In this document: positions 25,448-34,443 of the stretch, one piece after another | Numbering within the stretch: the first letter of the stretch is position 1 | Layout: the number at the start of each line of letters is the position of its first letter | NCBI RefSeq assembly: GCF_002993885.1 | Contig: NZ_CM009578.1 | Span: 809,251-873,250, forward strand | Direction: 5' to 3' | Length of the DNA stretch: 64,000 nt | Source of the DNA: Sphingopyxis lindanitolerans | Lineage (GTDB): Bacteria; Pseudomonadota; Alphaproteobacteria; Sphingomonadales; Sphingomonadaceae | Program-made: the position numbers and the translations under genes | Notes under the pieces: generated by a model | What the model saw: only the letters and a program-made list of their open reading frames with translations | What the model was told of the DNA's origin: nothing | Databases searched by the model: none

Positions 25448-26920
25448 ATGACATTCGCAACACCGCGCTCGCTCTACATCGACGGCGAATGGGTCCAGCC
25501 GGGCTCCTATGAAGCGTTGGTCAATCCCGCCGACGAAACCGTCTTTGCCGAAGCGCCCGTGGGCGATGCGGCGCATGCCGATGCGGCGATCGCCGCCGCG
25601 CGCGAGGCGTTCGACCGCGGCCCCTGGCCGCGCCTTCCCCAGCGCGAACGGCAGGCGGCGCTGAGCAAATTCCTCGACGCCATCGAGCGGCGCAAGGGCG
25701 AGCTGATCGAGATGATCGTGACCGAGGCCGGTGCCACAAGGATGCTCGCCGAGTTCCTGCAATATGGCATTCCGATGCAGCACGCGCGGCACATGGTCGA
25801 GATTTCCGACCGGCCCGCGATCACCCCGCTGCCCGTCGAAACGACCCCCGATGCACGCGGCGGGATCACGCTGGGCGCCGGCGTCATCGCGCGCGACCCG
25901 GTCGGCGTGGTCGCGGCGATCACCCCCTATAATTTCCCCTTCTTCCTCAACATCGGCAAGATCATTCCGGCGATGGCGGTCGGTTGCACCATTGTCCTGA
26001 AACCCTCACCCTACACGCCGTTCGAAGCACTTGTATTGGGCGAGATCGCCGCCGAAGCGGGTCTGCCGCGCGGGGTACTCAACATCGTCACCGGCGGCAT
26101 CGACGTCGGCACCGCGCTCACCACCGACAAGCGCGTCGATCTGATCAGCTTTACCGGATCGGATAGCGTCGGCGCCGCGATCCAGGCGCAGTCGGCGCCG
26201 ACGCTGAAGCGGCTGCTGATGGAGCTTGGCGGCAAGTCGGCGCTGATCGTCCGCGACGACGCCGACATCATGGCGGCGGCGGCAAGCGGCGTGTCGGGCA
26301 TCGTCACCCACAGCGGCCAGGGCTGTGCATTGCTCACCCGCCACCTCGTCCACAACAGCGTCAAGGACCAGTATATTGCGACGCTCGCGGGGATGCTGGG
26401 GGCGATCAAGATCGGCAATCCCGCCGATCCCGCCAATATGATGGGGCCGCTGATCCGCGAAGCCGCGCGCAAGCGCACCGAGGATTATGTCGATATCGCG
26501 CTCGGCCAGGGCGCGCGGCTGGTTCATGGCGGCAAGCGCCCCGATGGCCTGACCAGCGGTTATTATTACGAACCCACCCTGTTTGCCGACGTCGAGAACG
26601 GCCACCGCATCGCGCAGGAAGAGGTGTTCGGGCCGATCGGCGTCGTCATCGGCTTCGACAGCGACGACGAAGCGATCGCGCTCGCCAACGACAGCGATTT
26701 CGGCCTGTCGGGCGCAATCTTCTCCGCCAATGTCGGCCGCGCTTACGAGATGGCGTTGCAGATGCGCACCGGCGGCGTCCACATCAACGGCGGCGCGGGT
26801 CGTATGTCGAGCCACGCCCCCTTCGGCGGCATCAAGCGATCGGGCTATGGCCGCGAATATGGCCTCGAAGGGCTGAACGAGTTCACCAATATCAAGACCA
26901 TCGCCTTCAAGGGCGGCTGA
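25448..26920 (+). CDS. aldehyde dehydrogenase
   Basis: A 490-residue NAD(P)-dependent aldehyde dehydrogenase. The catalytic Cys293 (SGQGCALLTR) and general base Glu259 (MELGGKS) are present, with the cofactor segments AAITPYNFPFFLNIGK and FTGSDSVG. The ATG at 25448 has a GGGAGGA box; earlier in-frame starts lack one. It is the last gene of the plus-strand unit beginning with TonB receptor 2 and ends 1 nt from the stop of the convergent SDR. It probably oxidises the aldehyde made after P450 or alcohol dehydrogenase action. Confidence 0.93.
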   Translation: MTFATPRSLYIDGEWVQPGSYEALVNPADETVFAEAPVGDAAHADAAIAAAREAFDRGPWPRLPQRERQAALSKFLDAIERRKGELIEMIVTEAGATRMLAEFLQYGIPMQHARHMVEISDRPAITPLPVETTPDARGGITLGAGVIARDPVGVVAAITPYNFPFFLNIGKIIPAMAVGCTIVLKPSPYTPFEALVLGEIAAEAGLPRGVLNIVTGGIDVGTALTTDKRVDLISFTGSDSVGAAIQAQSAPTLKRLLMELGGKSALIVRDDADIMAAAASGVSGIVTHSGQGCALLTRHLVHNSVKDQYIATLAGMLGAIKIGNPADPANMMGPLIREAARKRTEDYVDIALGQGARLVHGGKRPDGLTSGYYYEPTLFADVENGHRIAQEEVFGPIGVVIGFDSDDEAIALANDSDFGLSGAIFSANVGRAYEMALQMRTGGVHINGGAGRMSSHAPFGGIKRSGYGREYGLEGLNEFTNIKTIAFKGG

Positions 26921-26921
26921 G

Positions 26922-27692
26922 CTACATCGCGGTGTAGCCGCCGTCGACGGGCAGGATCGCGCCGGTCAGCAGCGACGCGCGGTCGGAGCAGAGCCAGACG
27001 CACGCCTCGGCCACCTCTTCGGCGCGGCCGAAGCGGCGGAACAGGCTGAGTTGGCCCGCCACCTGTTGCCGCACCGTATCCGACGCAGGCAGCGCGGCAT
27101 CGACCATCGGTGTGTCAACCAGTCCCGGCGCGATGCAATTGACCCTTATCCCCTGCGGCGCGTAATCGAGCGATGCCGATCGGGTGAGGCCGATCACCGC
27201 CGATTTCGACGCAACATAGCCGGGGCTCGCCGCTTGCGGACGCAGGCCGCAGATCGACGAGACATTGACGATCGCACCACGACTGTCCTGCCGGAGCATC
27301 TGGCGCAATTCATGTTTCAAGCACGCCGCGACCGAGCGCAGGTTGATCGCCATCAGCGCGTCGAAATCGGCGAGATCCATCTGGTCGAGCGGCGCCTGAT
27401 CCGGGCGGATCGCGGCGTTGTTGACCGCGAAATCGAGCGTCCCGAAATCATCGACCGCCCGCGCGACGAGCGCTGCAACCGCGCCTTCGTCGCGCACATC
27501 GACCGGAACGAAAATTGCCCGGCCGCCTTCCATGCGAATCCGGGCCGCCGTCGCCTCGCCCGCCGCCGCGTCGATATCGGCGAGGACGACGCTGGCGCCC
27601 TGCTGGGCAAATTGGGCTGCAGTCGCGGCGCCGATCCCCTTCGCCGCGCCGGTGACCAGCGCAACGCGGCCGGAAAATTCACTTTGCGTCAT
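26922..27692 (-). CDS. SDR-family dehydrogenase
   Basis: A 256-residue classical SDR with cofactor loop TGAAKGIG (14-21), NNAAI, the catalytic Ser in VNVSSICG and the YVASK Tyr/Lys pair, ending in the usual GAILPVDGGYTAM. It is the last gene of a three-gene minus-strand operon, after the lipocalin-like protein and the phosphotransferase (13-nt gap). It probably oxidises a secondary alcohol. Confidence 0.9.
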   Translation of the reverse strand: MTQSEFSGRVALVTGAAKGIGAATAAQFAQQGASVVLADIDAAAGEATAARIRMEGGRAIFVPVDVRDEGAVAALVARAVDDFGTLDFAVNNAAIRPDQAPLDQMDLADFDALMAINLRSVAACLKHELRQMLRQDSRGAIVNVSSICGLRPQAASPGYVASKSAVIGLTRSASLDYAPQGIRVNCIAPGLVDTPMVDAALPASDTVRQQVAGQLSLFRRFGRAEEVAEACVWLCSDRASLLTGAILPVDGGYTAM

Positions 27693-27705
27693 AGAGTCAT
27701 CCGGT

Positions 27706-29079
27706 TCAGGTGAGGGGAAGAAAGCGCGCGCCGCTGAGCCCGCCCATCGCGTCGGCCATCAGCGCCGCATCGCGCGCAACCCGTGCATGCGCCAGCCGCA
27801 CCGCGTCCACCCGCGGCATGGCCCCGGCGAACACCGCGTCGGCGAAAGCCTCGCGCGCCGCGGCGAGGGTGGCGTGGATTTGGCCGAGCGCGGCGTCGAG
27901 TTCGGCGCGTTCGGCCGCCTCGACCGCCGGACCATAGCGCGCCAGCGCACGCCACCATTTGACCAGCCGCGCCAGCCCCTTGGCCTTGGTGTCGGCCTGT
28001 TGATCGCTCAGCCGCGGCACGATGACGTCGCGCAAATCGTTGAGCGCGACGGTAAAGCTGTGATCGTGCGGCGCGGGCGGTACGTCGGGCAGGACGACGG
28101 GCGCCAGCGCGATCCCGTTTGCCTCGGCCAGCGCTTCGGCCAGCACACGGCGGTGGATGAGCGAGAAGATCATGTTCATGCCGAGGTTCGGCGGCGGCGG
28201 GGCCGACGGATCGTCATAGCGGCCGCCCCGCGCGAACCCGGCCTGAAGCAGCAGTCGCCAGAAACGGACGCGATCGAGATCGACCTTCCCCCCGCCCGCC
28301 TCCTCATAAGCGGCGAAGGCGGCGGGGAGCGGGATGAACGGCTGGAACAGGGTGCGCAGGCAGATCATCGCCATATCGGCCATCGGATCGCCGATATGGA
28401 CAAGCTCCCAATCGAGCAGCGCGGTCACCCGGTCCCCCTGATACAGGAAGTTCCCCGGCCCGGCATCGCCATGGACGATCACCTGATGGTCGGGTTCGCG
28501 GGGAATATTGTCGGCGATCCAGTCGGCCGCGAGGCGGAGCAACGGGTCGCGCGTGCCGCCGCGCTCGCTCGCGGTACGGATCGATTTCAACCGCCGCTCT
28601 ACCTGATCGCGGATCGGCACCGGCCCGCCCAGTTCGGGCACCAGCGCCGGATCGGCGGCGTGGAGCCGCGCGAGCTGCGCCATATAATCGGCACCGACCG
28701 ATGCCTTCTGATCGGCGTCCTTGATATGGTCGAACCGCGCCTCCCCCTCGACCCGCCCCGCGACCAGCGCGCGCTGTTCGGGGATCGCGGCGATGAAGGG
28801 AGCGAGGCGCAATCCGGACGCGCTGCCCGTCTGCGACAGGCCCCTGACGACCGCCGCTTCGCGCAGGAAGGCCGCATCGTCGCCCGCCCCCGCGCGGTGA
28901 ACGTCATAATTCATATAGGCCTCGCATGCGCGGCCATCGGGCCAGGCGAGGCTGAGTTCGGCGCCTTCGCGGCTCGCCCCACCGCCGCCGCGCGGACGCA
29001 CCGCGACGATGCGGGCGCCGCTCGCGCGTTCGACATCGGCGGCGAGGCCCGGCGGCAACAGATCGGCGGGTGCGGTCAT
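27706..29079 (-). CDS. aminoglycoside-phosphotransferase-fold kinase-like protein
   Basis: A 457-residue protein with the APH/choline-kinase fold, larger than plain APH enzymes. It has the catalytic loop VIVHGDAGPGNFLY (Asp205, Asn210) and the metal-binding LLDWELVHIGDP (Asp223). The protein is extended at its C-terminus by about 130 helical residues. APH-fold proteins of this kind occur next to acyl-CoA dehydrogenases (ACAD10/11-like logic, where a hydroxyacyl group is phosphorylated before elimination), so it may phosphorylate a hydroxylated intermediate rather than an antibiotic. Its ATG overlaps the upstream gene's stop by 4 nt. Confidence 0.85.
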   Translation of the reverse strand: MTAPADLLPPGLAADVERASGARIVAVRPRGGGGASREGAELSLAWPDGRACEAYMNYDVHRAGAGDDAAFLREAAVVRGLSQTGSASGLRLAPFIAAIPEQRALVAGRVEGEARFDHIKDADQKASVGADYMAQLARLHAADPALVPELGGPVPIRDQVERRLKSIRTASERGGTRDPLLRLAADWIADNIPREPDHQVIVHGDAGPGNFLYQGDRVTALLDWELVHIGDPMADMAMICLRTLFQPFIPLPAAFAAYEEAGGGKVDLDRVRFWRLLLQAGFARGGRYDDPSAPPPPNLGMNMIFSLIHRRVLAEALAEANGIALAPVVLPDVPPAPHDHSFTVALNDLRDVIVPRLSDQQADTKAKGLARLVKWWRALARYGPAVEAAERAELDAALGQIHATLAAAREAFADAVFAGAMPRVDAVRLAHARVARDAALMADAMGGLSGARFLPLT

Positions 29080-30122
29080 CGTGCGCCCCGCAGCGCGTCG
29101 AGCATGCGCGGAAAATGTCCCGCGCCGATCCAGACATCCTGATCCTCGCCCCAGCCGACCTTGCCGTCAAATTCCCAGCGCATCAGCTGATACATGCCGC
29201 CGTCGCGCAGGCGGCTGAGGCTGATCCCCTCGGCCTCCATCGTGCGGCCGGTGGTATCGGCCAGATCGACGAGCATATGGCTGTTCCAGCCGCCGACCGG
29301 GTCGCGGAAATTGAGCATCCGCGACCGCGTCTTGTCGAGCGGCTGGAAGACGCCGTCCTTGAGCAGCCAGCCGGTGTTCATCGGCGCCCAGCCGCTGGCG
29401 TCGGCATCCTGCATCCGCACGAACCCCAGGAATCCGGTCTGAAAATCCTCGCTATGACCATAGATATATTCGATCCGCCCGCGCCCGCGCTCGCGTTCGA
29501 TCTGGCGCCACAGCGGTCCGCCGGGATGCTTGACGCGCTGCGCGTCGGCGGGATGCTTTTTGCGGCTCTTTTGATAGGGGCCGCCGCGCGGCCCCCAGGT
29601 GCGGTCGCGGACGCCGACGCCGTCGATCGCGATCGTTTCGCCGTGCAGGCGCAGCGTCCCCTCGACATGGCCAAGCTGGTCGAAATGCGGCGTCTGCATG
29701 AATGGCGGCTCGCCGGGCTCGAAACGGTGTGGGCGATGCACGCCGGTGTGGACGAAATCCATCGCGAAGCCGCGCGCCGGGTCCGAATAGCCGAGCTGAT
29801 ATTTCATCCCCGGTTCGAGCATCTTCAAACTATAGCCGCCGCCGGGGAAGCTAATGTCGGTCAGGTCGGGATCGCCGGACATCGGCGCCTCGTCGACCTT
29901 GCGATAATAAGCGAGATCGGTCGGCGACATGCCGCGGTCGTCCCACACGAACACGCGCCAGGTGCACGTCTTGCGGTTCGGATAATATTGATTGTGGATC
30001 CAGCCGCCCATCTTGCGTTCGGGAATGTTGAACGACCACCAGTTGGTTTCCGTCTCGTACGGATCGTCGGACAGCTTGTGGTAGAAATCATCTTCCGCCG
30101 TGAATATGAGATGCTGCGACAT
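29076..30122 (-). CDS. lipocalin-like/AttH-like protein of unknown function
   Basis: A 348-residue soluble protein rich in Trp, Tyr and beta strands (TNWWSFNIPERKMGGWIHNQ, WRVFVWDDRG, GVGVRDRTWGPRG). The pattern resembles the AttH/CrtC (hydroxyneurosporene synthase) calycin group, where two linked beta-barrels bind or hydrate terpenoids; this assignment is tentative. The ATG at 30122 has a GAGGGAGA box. It is the first gene of an operon with the APH-like kinase (4-nt overlap) and an SDR. No signal peptide is seen. Confidence 0.6.
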   Translation of the reverse strand: MSQHLIFTAEDDFYHKLSDDPYETETNWWSFNIPERKMGGWIHNQYYPNRKTCTWRVFVWDDRGMSPTDLAYYRKVDEAPMSGDPDLTDISFPGGGYSLKMLEPGMKYQLGYSDPARGFAMDFVHTGVHRPHRFEPGEPPFMQTPHFDQLGHVEGTLRLHGETIAIDGVGVRDRTWGPRGGPYQKSRKKHPADAQRVKHPGGPLWRQIERERGRGRIEYIYGHSEDFQTGFLGFVRMQDADASGWAPMNTGWLLKDGVFQPLDKTRSRMLNFRDPVGGWNSHMLVDLADTTGRTMEAEGISLSRLRDGGMYQLMRWEFDGKVGWGEDQDVWIGAGHFPRMLDALRGAR

Positions 30123-30214
30123 CGGGTCTCCCTCGCGCCCCTTTTTGGGTTTGTCTCCCGCTTTCATAGCAGCACCGACGACCGGGTCTGCAATGGAAAT
30201 GGTTGACCAACATA

Positions 30215-30225
30215 TATTACCTAGT
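30215..30225 (+). promoter_or_regulatory. TATTACCTAGT site
   Basis: The 11-mer TATTACCTAGT lies in the divergent region between the lipocalin-like operon and the SMP-30 gene. The same 11-mer occurs inverted at 40536-40546 in another divergent promoter region of the cluster. ACCTAG is also part of the dyads at 12113 and 32051. Confidence 0.45.
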
Positions 30226-30302
30226 GCAACTTCTTCATAGACGTGGGCCGTCGCTTGTCAACGCGGGCGAAGGCCGCCACCTTGCTATCGGGAGCCATCG
30301 CC

Positions 30303-31187
30303 ATGCAGGACGCCAGCCCGGCCGCCGCGCCGGATTATGACGTGATCGCCGACGGACTCGCCTTTCCCGAAGGGCCGGTCGCGATGGCCGACGGGTCGGT
30401 CATCGTCGTCGAACTCGCCGCGGGGCGGATCACCCGATGCTGGAACGGCCGCACCGAAGTGGTCGCCGAACCGGGCGGCGGCCCCAACGGCGCCGCAATC
30501 GGTCCCGACGGCGCGCTCTATGTCTGCAACAGTGGCGGGATCGACCTGGTGCGACTGCAAAATGCGACCGGCCCCGGCAACGAGGGCCGGATCGAGCGGA
30601 TCGACCTGGCCACCGGCAAGGTCGAGCGCGTCTATGAGCGTGCGGGCGACATTCCGCTCTCCGCCCCCAATGATCTGGTGATCGACGAACAGGGCGAAAT
30701 CTGGTTCACCGATCTTGGCAAGCATTATGACCGCATCCACGAACAGAGCGCGCTGTTTCGCGCCGCGTGCGACGGGTCGGCGATCGCCGAAGTGTATAAG
30801 GGCGAATCCTATAACGGCGTCGGCCTATCGCCCGACGGGCGGTGGGTCTATGTCGCCGACACGCATCAGGCCCGGATATACCGCTTCGACCGCGACGCCC
30901 CCGGGGCGCCACATTTCGTCGCGACCGTTCCGGGTCCAGTGGGCCTCGACAGTCTCGCGGTGACCGCCAGCGGGAATATCTGCGTCGGCCGTATTCACGA
31001 AGGCGGGATCGCGACCGTGACGCCCGGCGGCGCGGTGTCGGCCGTCGCCTTTCCCGATCCGTTCACCACCAACATCGCCTTTGGCGGGTCCGATATGCGC
31101 AGCGCGCATATCACCTTGTCGGCGACCGGCCGCCTGATCCGCACGACATGGCCCGAGGCCGGGCTGCGCCTGTGCCATAACGGCTGA
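30303..31187 (+). CDS. SMP-30/gluconolactonase-family lactonase
   Basis: A 294-residue six-bladed beta-propeller enzyme of the SMP-30/regucalcin family, which hydrolyses lactones with a divalent metal. Metal-binding positions are recognisable: Glu23 in FPEGP, Asn123 in APNDLVID, Asn171 in YNGVGLSPDG and an Asp in that segment. The ATG at 30303 follows GGGAG; a longer N-terminus from 30243 is possible but has no box. It is transcribed alone, divergent from the lipocalin-like operon. With a BVMO in the same cluster, a lactone intermediate is a plausible substrate (inference). Confidence 0.85.
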   Translation: MQDASPAAAPDYDVIADGLAFPEGPVAMADGSVIVVELAAGRITRCWNGRTEVVAEPGGGPNGAAIGPDGALYVCNSGGIDLVRLQNATGPGNEGRIERIDLATGKVERVYERAGDIPLSAPNDLVIDEQGEIWFTDLGKHYDRIHEQSALFRAACDGSAIAEVYKGESYNGVGLSPDGRWVYVADTHQARIYRFDRDAPGAPHFVATVPGPVGLDSLAVTASGNICVGRIHEGGIATVTPGGAVSAVAFPDPFTTNIAFGGSDMRSAHITLSATGRLIRTTWPEAGLRLCHNG

Positions 31188-31206
31188 GGCGCGCCACCCG
31201 CGCCGG

Positions 31207-32001
31207 TTATTTCGGCGGCATGCGGATCGCGCCGTCGAGGCGGAAATTCTGGCCGTTGATATAGGAGTTGCGAACCATTTCGAGCACCAGGCTGGCGAAT
31301 TCCTCCGGATGACCGAGGCGCTTGGGAAAGGGGACCGATTTCGACAGGCCCTCAAAGATCGCCGGGGCGCGCTCCTTCGCCATCAGCATCGGCGGGGTAG
31401 CGAAAATCCCCGGCATGATCGAATTGACGCGAATGCCGAGATCCATCAGGTCGCGCGCCATCGGCAGGACCAGGCCGTTGACCCCGGCCTTGAGCGATCC
31501 ATAGGCGACCTGGCCGATCTGCGCGTCCTGCGCCGCGGCCGAGGCGGTCAGCAGGATCGTGCCGCGCTCGCCGTCTTCATTTAGCGGATCGGCTCCCGCC
31601 ATGCCGAGGGCCGCGATCGAGGCCAGGCGATAGCTGGCGATCAATATGCCCTGAGCAGAAAAGGCGTAATCCTCGCTCGACAGGCGCTTGAAGCCGCCGG
31701 TTTCCTTGTTGAAGGAAACGGTCTTGCCGCCCTTCGAAATCTGCGCGCAATGGACCAGAATGCGTTCCTGCCCGTTCGCGGCGCGCGCGGCGTCGAAGCC
31801 GGCGACGACGCTGTCCTCGCTGGTGATGTCGACCTTGCAGAACAGTCCGCCGATCGCCGCCGCGACGGCCTGTCCCCCCGCTTCGTTGACATCGAAAATG
31901 GCGACGCGCGCGCCCGCGGCGGCCAGTGCCTCGGCGCTCGCGCGGCCCAGCCCCGAGGCGCCGCCGGTGACAATTGCTGCAACAGTCTGGTCGATCTTCA
32001 T
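31207..32001 (-). CDS. SDR-family dehydrogenase (3-hydroxyacyl-CoA type II-like)
   Basis: A 264-residue SDR with cofactor loop TGGASGLG (12-19), a catalytic Ser in LLTASAAAQ and the YGSLK Tyr/Lys pair. The sequence pattern (ending VRNSYINGQNFRLDGAIRMPPK) resembles HSD10/FabG-like 3-hydroxyacyl-CoA dehydrogenases. The usual NNAG is replaced by HCAQ. The ATG at 32001 has a GGAGGG box. It is convergent with the SMP-30 gene and preceded by the repeated ACATAGTCT/ACCTAGTAT sites, so it may be controlled separately from the amidohydrolase operon upstream. Confidence 0.85.
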   Translation of the reverse strand: MKIDQTVAAIVTGGASGLGRASAEALAAAGARVAIFDVNEAGGQAVAAAIGGLFCKVDITSEDSVVAGFDAARAANGQERILVHCAQISKGGKTVSFNKETGGFKRLSSEDYAFSAQGILIASYRLASIAALGMAGADPLNEDGERGTILLTASAAAQDAQIGQVAYGSLKAGVNGLVLPMARDLMDLGIRVNSIMPGIFATPPMLMAKERAPAIFEGLSKSVPFPKRLGHPEEFASLVLEMVRNSYINGQNFRLDGAIRMPPK

Positions 32002-32041
32002 CGCGTCCCTCCAAAGCGGAAGGTTCATCCTGCCGCTTATA

Positions 32042-32059
32042 ACATAGTCTACCTAGTAT
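32042..32059. promoter_or_regulatory. tandem ACATAGTCT-ACCTAGTAT sites
   Basis: Two 9-bp direct repeats with seven identical positions lie 40 nt upstream of the SDR gene at 31207-32001. Both contain the half-site ACNTAGT seen in other dyads of the cluster. Confidence 0.45.
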
Positions 32060-32098
32060 AATATCAAAGCAGGCGAAAGAGGCTTTTGAACGCCCGAT

Positions 32099-33478
32099 TC
32101 AATGGGCGATATGAACCGGCTTCCCGCCAATGATCGTCGCCATGACGCGATCGGCGCTGAGGTCGGCGAGCACATCGCGATAGCCGCCGCGCAGCAGGAT
32201 GAGGTCCGCCGGTTCGCCCACAGCAAGCCGCCGCTGGCGATCGGGCGCCTCGCCATGCCCCCAATAAAGGGCAAGCGCGCGATCGGCGGACACCCTCTCC
32301 TGCGGCGACAGCGATGCCCCCGACGCGGCCCGCCGGCTGGTCGCCGCGCGCATCCCGGCCCAGGGATCGACCTGTCCATAGGGCGCATCCGACCCCGCGA
32401 CGAGAGCGACCCCGGCGTCGATCAGGCTCGCGGCGCGATAGAGGTCGGGCCATTCGGCTGCGGGAATTTCGGCGCGATAGCGGTCGCCGCGATCGGCGAT
32501 GAAGACCGGATTGGTGGCGACGATCAGCCCCATGGCGGCGATGCGGTCGATCAGCGCCGCGGGGATGACCCCGCCATGTTCGATCCGGTCGCCGCATCGC
32601 GCGCCGCCCGCCGTATCGAGCGCCGCGAGATAGAGCAGCAATTCGATGAGGGTAACGCAGTGCGCGGCGACGCTGCGCCCCGCGGCGCGCGCCGCGACGA
32701 TGCGCCCGGCCAGTGCGTCGACGCCGGGCGGTGCGCGTTCGTCGATCAACAGCTTGAGCGGGCCACGGCGATAACCGGCGCCTTCGCCCAGCCGCTCCGA
32801 TCCCATCAGCACCAGATGCTGCGGCAGCGCGCCCGCGAGGTGCGCCTCGCCCAGCGTGTGCGCCATCGCGGGGCCATTGGTCGCGCCCGCGTCGGTCAAC
32901 CCCGTGACCCCCAGCGCGGCCAAGTCGCGCCCCAGCGCCGCAAAGTCGATCGCCTGGCGCGGGACATGCGCGCCGAGCCACGCATCCTCGCGCCAGAAGC
33001 GCCCCGTCGGACGGCCTTCGCCGTCGCGTTCGCAGCCTGGCGGCCGCGGCGCGTCGCCCAGCACCGCAAGCGCGCGGCGATTGAGCACCCACAGCGCGCC
33101 GGTGCGATCCTGCAACCGCATCGCATGGTCGGGGCACCAGCGGTCGAGGTCGGAGGCGTCGGGCAAACCCGCCGCGCGCTCGTCATAGCCGACCGCGCGC
33201 AACCAGCTCCCGAGCGGATGTTGTGCGGCAAAAGCGGCGACCGCCTTCACCACCTCCTCGCCGTCGATACAGGGCGCGAGATCGAGCGACGCGCGCCGCG
33301 CGCCAAGCGCCGCGATATGCAGATGATGATCGTGGAGCCCCGGCAGCAAGGTCGCACCATCGCCGTCATATTCGACAAAGCCCCTGCCGTCCGCCTGCGC
33401 CACGATCAATCCGTCGCGGATCGCCATGTCGGTCAGCGCACCGCCAAAGGGCCGCACCTGCCGCAGAATCAGGTTCAC
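32099..33478 (-). CDS. amidohydrolase 3 family (YtcJ-like) hydrolase
   Basis: A 459-residue metal-dependent hydrolase of the amidohydrolase superfamily. It has the HxH metal site in LHDHHLH (His52, His54), later His-containing AAHC and RIEHGG segments, and the terminal metal Asp in GSDAPYG. YtcJ-like enzymes hydrolyse amides or related C-N/C-O bonds; the substrate here is unknown. The start is GTG 33478, overlapping the stop of the CoA-transferase-like gene by 4 nt (GTGA). It is the last gene of a four-gene operon. Confidence 0.85.
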   Translation of the reverse strand: MNLILRQVRPFGGALTDMAIRDGLIVAQADGRGFVEYDGDGATLLPGLHDHHLHIAALGARRASLDLAPCIDGEEVVKAVAAFAAQHPLGSWLRAVGYDERAAGLPDASDLDRWCPDHAMRLQDRTGALWVLNRRALAVLGDAPRPPGCERDGEGRPTGRFWREDAWLGAHVPRQAIDFAALGRDLAALGVTGLTDAGATNGPAMAHTLGEAHLAGALPQHLVLMGSERLGEGAGYRRGPLKLLIDERAPPGVDALAGRIVAARAAGRSVAAHCVTLIELLLYLAALDTAGGARCGDRIEHGGVIPAALIDRIAAMGLIVATNPVFIADRGDRYRAEIPAAEWPDLYRAASLIDAGVALVAGSDAPYGQVDPWAGMRAATSRRAASGASLSPQERVSADRALALYWGHGEAPDRQRRLAVGEPADLILLRGGYRDVLADLSADRVMATIIGGKPVHIAH

Positions 33479-34443
33479 GGCTCCAGCCGCCGGGCATAGC
33501 CGCGCGCGACGCGCGCAAGGCTGATATCGAGCAGCACCGGCTCGTTGAGCGCGCCGCCCGCGCGGCGACCGGCGAGGGCGGCGAGGACCGAGCGCGCCGC
33601 CTCGATGCCGGTGAGCGGGTCGGCGACGGCGTCGCCGGTCAGCTCGGGCCTGCCCCCACGCCATGCAACGAGCCCGCCGGCGACGGCGCAATCGTCGCCG
33701 AAGCCGACGCGCTCGGCGGCGCGTCCCGAAAAGCCATAGGCCGTCACCGCGACCCAGATGAGGCGGGGATGACGGGCGAACAGCGCTTCCGGCGTCAGGC
33801 CGAGGCGGCCGAGCGCCGCGGGCCGCGCGCTGGTGACCAATATATCGGCCGCGGCGATGCGATCGAGCAATCGGGCGCGATCCGCCGCGCGGCGCAGGTC
33901 GAGCGCCAAATGCCGCTTTCCCGCGTTGATCCGGCGGTCGAGACCCGGCGACACGCGCGGCGTCGGGTCGGGCCGCCCGATGCTGTCGATGCGCAGCACC
34001 TCGGCCCCCGCGCGCGCCAACAGCCCGGCGCACAGCGGCCCCGCCCACAGCGCCGACATGTCGATCACCCGCGACCCCGCTGCCGATGGCGTCCCGTCAA
34101 ACTCGCCGTCGAGCGCGGTCGCCTCGTGGACCTCGCCGAGCCGCGCGACCGGCATGTGAAAGGACAAAGCGCGGTCATAAATCGCCCCGCCCCCTTCGTC
34201 GGCGATCGCGTGGGCAAGCGCATCCCAAGGATCGCCGCTGCGCCCGGTGAGGGCGGGAATCAGGTCGCGATCGTCGCCGCGCGCGAGGTTGAAAGCATAG
34301 GCGCCATCGGCGGCGTGCAGGACACTGCAACGCGCAACCCCACCGCCCGGCAGGTCGCGCGCGAGCAAATCGGCGGCGCGCAGGCTGCCAAGCCCCAGCA
34401 CCAGAGCACGGCTTTCGACCAGTTCGACCAGCCCCGCAATCAT
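33475..34443 (-). CDS. half-size CaiB/BaiF-like CoA transferase
   Basis: A 322-residue class III CoA-transferase-like protein, shorter than the usual about 400. The typical N-terminal CaiB sequence (SRVIDMSALWAGPLCAGLLA, then AGAEVLRID) begins only near residue 124. The first 120 residues resemble the small C-terminal domain of the family, so domain order looks permuted. It ends soon after the ADPLTGIEAARSVLAAL segment. Start ATG 34443 overlaps the crotonase stop; its stop overlaps the amidohydrolase start. It probably works with the long crotonase encoded upstream; whether it is catalytically complete alone is unclear. Confidence 0.8.
   Translation of the reverse strand: MIAGLVELVESRALVLGLGSLRAADLLARDLPGGGVARCSVLHAADGAYAFNLARGDDRDLIPALTGRSGDPWDALAHAIADEGGGAIYDRALSFHMPVARLGEVHEATALDGEFDGTPSAAGSRVIDMSALWAGPLCAGLLARAGAEVLRIDSIGRPDPTPRVSPGLDRRINAGKRHLALDLRRAADRARLLDRIAAADILVTSARPAALGRLGLTPEALFARHPRLIWVAVTAYGFSGRAAERVGFGDDCAVAGGLVAWRGGRPELTGDAVADPLTGIEAARSVLAALAGRRAGGALNEPVLLDISLARVARGYARRLEP

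Noticed and set aside
32099..34048. 649-codon minus-strand frame as an N-extended amidohydrolase
   Set aside because: Residues before the GTG at 33478 are the shadow of the CoA-transferase gene; the GTGA overlap gives the real start.
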